DNA of 9,322 bases from NCBI GenBank assembly GCA_937980625.1, contig CALJPJ010000203.1:1-9322 (forward strand), read 5' to 3'. A model generated the notes under the pieces. The model was not told the origin of the DNA. It was given only the letters and a program-made list of their open reading frames with translations, and made no database searches. Position 1 is the first letter of the stretch; each line of letters opens with the position of its first letter. Of this stretch, positions 5,463-9,322 are shown piece by piece. The position numbers were made by a program, and so were the translations under genes. The stretch is from an uncultured Bdellovibrionales bacterium (GTDB lineage: Bacteria > Bdellovibrionota > Bdellovibrionia > Bdellovibrionales > UBA1609).

Positions 5463-7514
5463 TTATTTACTTGCTGAAATTTTAATTGGATTTTTTTCAT
5501 ACTTAATAAAATCAAATAAAATATTTAATGACTCTTGGATATCAGCTCGCTTTTTATACTTTTCTAATTTTTCTTTTTTCGCTATGGCAGGGTCATGCTT
5601 CTTTTTAACACCACCTTTTTCATCAGCTTCTTTTTTATCTTTATCATCTTTTTTCTCAAATAACTCACTCACTTTAATCACTTTATTCTTAGCTTTGGCT
5701 TTTGCTAAGTCTTTAATAATTTTATTAAAATCTTTATTTTTAGTCACTCGCTTGGTCGACTCAGCTCCTAATTTTTTAATTAAACTAGCACTCACTTGAT
5801 TCCATTTGTCTTTACCTGATGTGACATAAGCATCTTTAGTCAAAAAAGATTTAATTTTTTTCGGCGGCAATGAATAATCTAATGTATCTTCACCAATATC
5901 TGCCACATCGTAAGAGCTTGGTAGTACTATATCTGCTGCAACTCCACGATGCTGAGTAGATGACCCTCCAGCAGTAAAGAACATTCCAACAGTTGTTTTT
6001 AAAGCTCCTAAACCTGGGTAAAGCTGTTCCACTGACTGGACAGTTCCTTTACCAAAAGTTTTCTTACCACCAACAATAATAGCGCGCTTGTAGTCTTTTA
6101 GTGTTCCAGAAACAATTTCAGATGCACTCGCACTCACTTTACTAGTTAACACGACAAGTGGGCCAGTAAAGTTTACAGCTTTATCATCATCAGCCAACTC
6201 TATTTCAGCTTCTTGAGGATTTCTACTGGATTGCTTAACTACATTGCCCACTTTAAAAAATAGACCAGCAATTTTAACAGCATCATCTAGTGATCCACCA
6301 CCATTTTGCGATAAATCTAAAACTAAACCAGAAACTTTCTTCTTTTTGGCTTCATCAATTAACTTTTTTATATCATTAGCAGCAGACCTACCATTTTTCG
6401 ATCCATCAGCATAAAAAGAAGGCAAGTTAATTAAACCAACTTTTGTATCTTTCCCTTTAACTTTTCGGTCAAAATAAGAAATTGATGCCGCATCTTCTTC
6501 TAAGTTAATTTTGTCTCTAATGAGCTGAACCATAAAACGTTTATTTTTCTTACTTGATTCTCTTAATATACTTAAGCGAACAATAGTCCCTTTTTTACCT
6601 CTAATTTTACGAACAACATCACGAAGCTCCATTTCAATGACATTCTCTATAGCTCCAGACTTTCCCTGGCCTACGGCAATAATTTTGTCTTTTGGCTCTA
6701 ATTGACCTGACCTAAAAGCAGCTCCACCCGGTACAAGCTGCTCTATCACTGTAAAGCCATCTTTAGAGCTTAATGTGGCACCAATCCCCTCTAAAGATAA
6801 GCTCATTGAAATCCTAAAGTCCTCTAACATTTCCTTAGAGAAATAGCTAGAATGAGGATCTAATGATCTTGAAAATGCGTTTAAATAAGAAGTCCATAAA
6901 TCATCCTTTCTATTTTTAGACACTTTCTTTAATAATCTATCATAATTTTTTTGAACTTTTTCTTTAGCTTCTTTTTCACTATCGCCACTAGAAATATAAT
7001 TACCCACTTGAAACTGTAGGTATTTTTTATGATAGTTTTGTGATTCTTTCAAAGTTTTTCCATAAGATCGTTTATCAGAATCTAAAACTAAAGAGGTTTT
7101 TTTATTAAACTTAAAGCCTTTTTTCAAATACCCTTTCACAAAGGCAACTCTTTCTTTCATCCTTTTTTCAAATATTTTTTGTGCCTGCTCTATAACTTTG
7201 CATTCACGTCTTGCCACCTTAGCAAATATACTTCCCATATCTTTTTTAATTTTTTTAACATCTGCATCCAATAAATATACTTTAGAAGGATCTAAACTTT
7301 CTATAAACTTTTTTACTGTTTTAGCTTCTAAGTTTTTAGTGAGCTTATTATGGTTAATATGACGGTTTAAATAAGATTTTTGAATGGGGTCTAAATGTTT
7401 ACAGTTTAACTCTAACTGTTTAAACGGATTCTTTTTTAATAATTGAGCCTCAGCAAATCCAGTGAAAAAAAATAATGAAGAGAGAACTAACAAAATGTAT
7501 TTGATTTGATTCAT
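5463..7514 (-). CDS. prc: C-terminal processing peptidase, Prc/Tsp type (S41A family)
   Basis: The 683-residue product matches the length of E. coli Prc (682). A Sec signal peptide (1-23, cut after AEA) sends it to the periplasm. The N-terminal helical domain (about 30-235) includes the family motif FSRSLDPHSSYFS. A PDZ domain (about 240-320, GIGATL and PGGAAFRSGQL) binds substrate C-termini. The S41 core (about 355-535) carries the Ser/Lys dyad: Ser463 in SASASE, Lys489 in TFGKGTVQ and the conserved Asp474. LDLSQNGGGSL (400-410) forms the oxyanion side. The C-terminal region holds a highly charged Lys/Asp/Glu stretch (about 620-655). It trims or degrades envelope proteins, classically lipoproteins and murein hydrolases. 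The ATG follows AAAAAGGA with good spacing. It appears to be a single-gene transcript with its own terminator. Confidence 0.93.
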   Translation of the reverse strand: MNQIKYILLVLSSLFFFTGFAEAQLLKKNPFKQLELNCKHLDPIQKSYLNRHINHNKLTKNLEAKTVKKFIESLDPSKVYLLDADVKKIKKDMGSIFAKVARRECKVIEQAQKIFEKRMKERVAFVKGYLKKGFKFNKKTSLVLDSDKRSYGKTLKESQNYHKKYLQFQVGNYISSGDSEKEAKEKVQKNYDRLLKKVSKNRKDDLWTSYLNAFSRSLDPHSSYFSKEMLEDFRISMSLSLEGIGATLSSKDGFTVIEQLVPGGAAFRSGQLEPKDKIIAVGQGKSGAIENVIEMELRDVVRKIRGKKGTIVRLSILRESSKKNKRFMVQLIRDKINLEEDAASISYFDRKVKGKDTKVGLINLPSFYADGSKNGRSAANDIKKLIDEAKKKKVSGLVLDLSQNGGGSLDDAVKIAGLFFKVGNVVKQSSRNPQEAEIELADDDKAVNFTGPLVVLTSKVSASASEIVSGTLKDYKRAIIVGGKKTFGKGTVQSVEQLYPGLGALKTTVGMFFTAGGSSTQHRGVAADIVLPSSYDVADIGEDTLDYSLPPKKIKSFLTKDAYVTSGKDKWNQVSASLIKKLGAESTKRVTKNKDFNKIIKDLAKAKAKNKVIKVSELFEKKDDKDKKEADEKGGVKKKHDPAIAKKEKLEKYKKRADIQESLNILFDFIKYEKNPIKISASK

Positions 7515-7818
7515 GTGAATTCCTTTTTAGTCTATGTATATTTACAATTTTCAAAAAACTAATCGGCCATGTTATCTATAAACTCTAATGATTTTAATAT
7601 TCTAGACTTAGCAACAGCCAATTAAATGTTAACACTATGTCAGCATTTAAACATTCTCCAAATACAAAAAAATTACCTTAGCCTATATTTAAAGCTCTTT
7701 TTTTGCGAACTCAAAAAGGGCCCCAAACAAAGCCATGCTTAGGTCCAGGGCCATAGGATTTTTTACTAGTCTAGAGTAACAAAAAAATACACTTGGATTG
7801 TCAATGGAGTGTTATTTT
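7515..7818. other. 304-base intergenic region between the HAD-like gene and prc
   Basis: The left part (7515-7700) should contain the prc promoter on the minus strand. AT-rich boxes such as TATACA (7544-7539) are present, but none has a good -35 partner. The ribosome binding site AAGGA lies just before the ATG. The right part holds the GC-rich hairpin at 7713-7752 and an A/T-run hairpin around 7758-7789 (ATTTTTT against AAAAAAT around ACTAGTCTAGAGT). No convincing gene was found. Confidence 0.5.
7713..7752 (-). terminator. GC-rich hairpin terminator downstream of the HAD-like gene
   Basis: Read on the minus strand, GGCCC (7752-7748) pairs with GGGCC (7723-7719). The stem continues through three G-T wobbles and two pairs, then after a small internal loop closes with AAGC/GCTT around a 3-base ATG loop. 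CTTTTT follows immediately (7718-7713). This is the form of a Rho-independent terminator, 66 bases past the stop codon of the gene at 7819. The unusually high G+C for the region leaves room for a structured RNA instead. Confidence 0.55.
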
Positions 7819-8718
7819 TTAAGACGTTGAAGTTTCAGTAAACTCAAGCTGTTTTGTTTTAACTGGAGCAACTGTTGGCGACAATGGAGATAATTCTTTT
7901 TTGATATACTTACCACCAGAAGTTTCAATAACAAAAAATGAAACTTTAGGGTTTTCAGTTTTTAACTCCTGCATTGCCTCGGTGATCGTTTCAATATTAA
8001 AACGGCAATCATCTGACATACCAAACCGATGTGGTTTGTCTCCATATATTTCAATAGCTTTATTATAAGCATCTTTAATAGCAAGTTTTTTTAAAAAAGA
8101 AACATCCTTAGTTGTTTCATCACCAATCAGAGCTGCTTTGGTTTCAGGGTGATTTACCGGGTAAATCCCTAAGTAATTAGGCTCATACGGAAGTAAATTG
8201 TGTTTAACTAGCTGTTTAATTCCCTCACGTATAGTTTCTGGTGAGTGTCCACGAGCAGTAATTAGAGCAATTGGCCTTTTATTATAAACTGCATGATAAA
8301 AACAACTCCAAGAAGGGCCTTGCCAAGCTCGATCAGCACTTTTAATTGTTAAAGCTAAATCAGAAATAAAGCTTTGTTTTTTTCCTAGAAGCTCTAAAAA
8401 TTTAGGAATTTTTTGATCACGATAATTTCGAAAACTTCCAGTCTCATCATTAGGTTCAATTTTATAGTCTTTATACAAACCTTTTACACCAATATCTTTT
8501 TGAAAAATGGAAAACTCTTTACCTGTTAAGTTTTTAGTTTGGTTAGTTTTTTTGTGAAAAATAACAGTAGAAGTATTTAAAAAAGCAATATTTTCATCAA
8601 AATCAAAAAAGTAAAAGCTTCGACCACCTTGTTGATGATTGCGGTCTTTTTCAAAAGGCTTATCAATATCAAACTCTAATTGCCCTTTAAACTTATAATT
8701 TTTTTCCCAAATTGGCAT
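7819..8718 (-). CDS. HAD-superfamily-like protein, function unknown
   Basis: I place the start at the ATG at 8718 (299 residues), behind AAGGG (8733-8729). A GTG at 8742 would add eight residues but falls inside the likely -10 box. In numbering from that GTG, motif I is FYFFDFDENIAF (43-54, Asp47 and Asp49), the nucleophile/acid pair of HAD phosphohydrolases. Motif II is ALITARGHS (159-167, Thr162), motif III may be one of the lysines in KKLAIKDAYNKA (218-229), and motif IV is GMSDDCRFN (241-249). Some 100 residues of cap-like sequence lie between motifs I and II. The last ~25 residues are a Pro/Thr/Ser-rich tail. No signal peptide or membrane segment is visible. The substrate cannot be told from the sequence; a phosphatase or nucleic-acid-end phosphatase role is possible. 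The neighbours do not help. Confidence 0.6.
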   Translation of the reverse strand: MPIWEKNYKFKGQLEFDIDKPFEKDRNHQQGGRSFYFFDFDENIAFLNTSTVIFHKKTNQTKNLTGKEFSIFQKDIGVKGLYKDYKIEPNDETGSFRNYRDQKIPKFLELLGKKQSFISDLALTIKSADRAWQGPSWSCFYHAVYNKRPIALITARGHSPETIREGIKQLVKHNLLPYEPNYLGIYPVNHPETKAALIGDETTKDVSFLKKLAIKDAYNKAIEIYGDKPHRFGMSDDCRFNIETITEAMQELKTENPKVSFFVIETSGGKYIKKELSPLSPTVAPVKTKQLEFTETSTS

Positions 8719-8741
8719 AGCTTTCAAACCCTTGTAGTGCA

Positions 8742-8770
8742 CTAATAAGTAGCAAATAATGGCTTGTTAA
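8742..8770 (-). promoter_or_regulatory. Candidate promoter of the HAD-like gene
   Basis: On the minus strand TTAACA (8770-8765, five of six to -35 consensus) and TATTAG (8747-8742, four of six to -10) are exactly 17 bases apart. Transcription would begin near 8735, just before the AAGGG ribosome binding site and 17 bases before the ATG at 8718. This supports the shorter start of the gene. Confidence 0.45.
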
Positions 8771-8854
8771 GCAATGCTAATTTATTTAATAGTATTAATA
8801 ACTTAGACTATGAAACTAAATCAATTTACAATAAGAAATAATTTCATATTAAAA

Positions 8855-9322
8855 CTAAGTCTTCTTTTTAGCTTTTTTCTTCGCTGTTTTCTTTTTAGTT
8901 GTTTTTTTCTTGGTGGCCTTTTTCTTAGTCTTCTTTTTAGCTGTTTTTTTCTTTGTTTTTGCTTTCTTTTTCTTTTTTGCCTTCTTCTTTTTTGAGGCTT
9001 TTTCTACAGATTCAGAAACCTTATCTGCAAGTAATTCAACAGCTTTTTCCAGTTCTATTTTGGTGTGATCAATATCTTCAGGAATGGATACATTTACTTT
9101 TCCACACTTCAAATATGGTCCATACTTTCCAGAAAAAACAGCAATTTTATCTTCAGTGCCAGGGTAATTACCCAACTCTTTAAGTGCTGAACTTCGACCT
9201 CTTTTCTTAGGCATAGCTAGTAACTCTAAAGCCCTCTCAAGAGTAATTTCAAATACATTTTCATCTTTTGGGATTGACCTAAAATCGCCATCATGGACAA
9301 CATAGGGGCCAAAGCGGCCGAT
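8855..9322 (-). CDS. topA: DNA topoisomerase I, C-terminal part (5' end outside the window)
   Basis: The open frame runs unbroken off the right edge. The Met at 9214 is internal, since the 36 codons before it continue the same domain. The 155 visible residues hold two C-terminal topoisomerase IA repeats. The first starts IGRFGPYVVHDGDFRSIPKD at the edge and ends in TLERALELLA. The second runs ALKELGNYPGTEDKIAVFSG to KYGPYLKCGKVNVSIPED and IELEKAVELLADK. These GRFGPYV/LERALELL repeats bind single-stranded DNA in the relaxation cycle of negatively supercoiled DNA. The last ~50 residues are almost only Lys, Ala and Thr, a histone H1-like basic tail that probably adds non-specific DNA binding. 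No zinc-finger cysteine clusters are visible. The catalytic Tyr and Toprim domain lie outside the window. Confidence 0.93.
   Translation of the reverse strand: MGRFGPYVVHDGDFRSIPKDENVFEITLERALELLAMPKKRGRSSALKELGNYPGTEDKIAVFSGKYGPYLKCGKVNVSIPEDIDHTKIELEKAVELLADKVSESVEKASKKKKAKKKKKAKTKKKTAKKKTKKKATKKKTTKKKTAKKKAKKKT
8858..9000 (-). repeat. topA: Low-complexity Lys/Ala/Thr-coding tract of topA
   Basis: The 3' end of topA is a run of AAA/AAG codons broken by GCT/GCC and ACT/ACC, in units such as KKKTA and KKKAT. Such tracts change length readily by slippage or recombination. Confidence 0.7.

Noticed and set aside
5584..5799. Plus-strand 71-codon Ser/Leu/Phe-rich frame
   Set aside because: Antisense to the Lys-rich C-terminus of Prc; Phe/Leu/Ser runs are the complement of Lys/Glu codons, not a membrane protein.
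8810..9183. Two plus-strand Phe/Leu/Ser-rich frames (8810-8995 and 8953-9183)
   Set aside because: They are the complement of the topA AAA/AAG tract; the apparent membrane segments are an artefact.
8855..9214. A separate 119-residue Lys-rich protein starting at the Met at 9214
   Set aside because: The frame is open to the window edge and the preceding 36 codons encode a topoisomerase C-terminal repeat, so this is an internal Met of topA.
1..9322. CRISPR array, IS element, prophage, tRNA or rRNA
   Set aside because: No regularly spaced repeats, transposase motifs, integrase, phage genes or tRNA-like cloverleaf were found on either strand.

Overview
The window is AT-rich, roughly one third G+C, and bacterial. 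The likely source is a Gram-negative of the Bdellovibrionota (Bdellovibrio/Bacteriovorax-like lineages) or a close relative. The hints are an exported lipoprotein with a 'FYQNC' cysteine box, a full-length Prc/Tsp-type periplasmic protease, a topoisomerase I ending in a long lysine/alanine tail instead of zinc fingers, and a class I methyltransferase of the EDFCGTF type. This placement is inference from gene content, not from a marker comparison.

Layout. Positions 1-100 hold a locally GC-rich, imperfect but long inverted repeat with no convincing gene. Positions 120-263 (minus) encode a 47-residue secreted peptide with its own ribosome binding site and a plausible promoter. Positions 362-3304 (minus) form a three-gene operon, read from right to left: E1 alpha and E1 beta of a 2-oxoacid dehydrogenase complex, coupled by a TAATG stop/start overlap, then a SAM-dependent methyltransferase 13 bases further on. 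No E2 or E3 gene is present. A 268-base divergent intergenic region carries an inverted repeat and a -10 box. It separates the operon from a plus-strand lipoprotein (3573-5186) that has two fibronectin III-like domains and a C-terminal jelly-roll domain resembling family 14/20 polysaccharide lyases.

The convergent gap that follows ends in a strong hairpin terminator (5410-5437) just beyond the Prc/Tsp protease gene (minus, 5463-7514). Next come a 304-base gap with a GC-rich terminator-like hairpin, a HAD-superfamily-like protein of unknown substrate (minus, 7819-8718) and the 3' end of topA (minus, running off the right edge).

The genes do not form one pathway. The E1 pair is central oxidative metabolism; the lipoprotein and Prc act in the cell envelope; topA is housekeeping. 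I see no defence system, CRISPR array, prophage, intact IS element, tRNA or rRNA. The least ordinary items are the lyase-like lipoprotein, the small secreted peptide, the GC-rich hairpin at the left edge and the HAD-like protein. Several gene starts were placed by ribosome binding sites and promoters instead of by the longest open frame.
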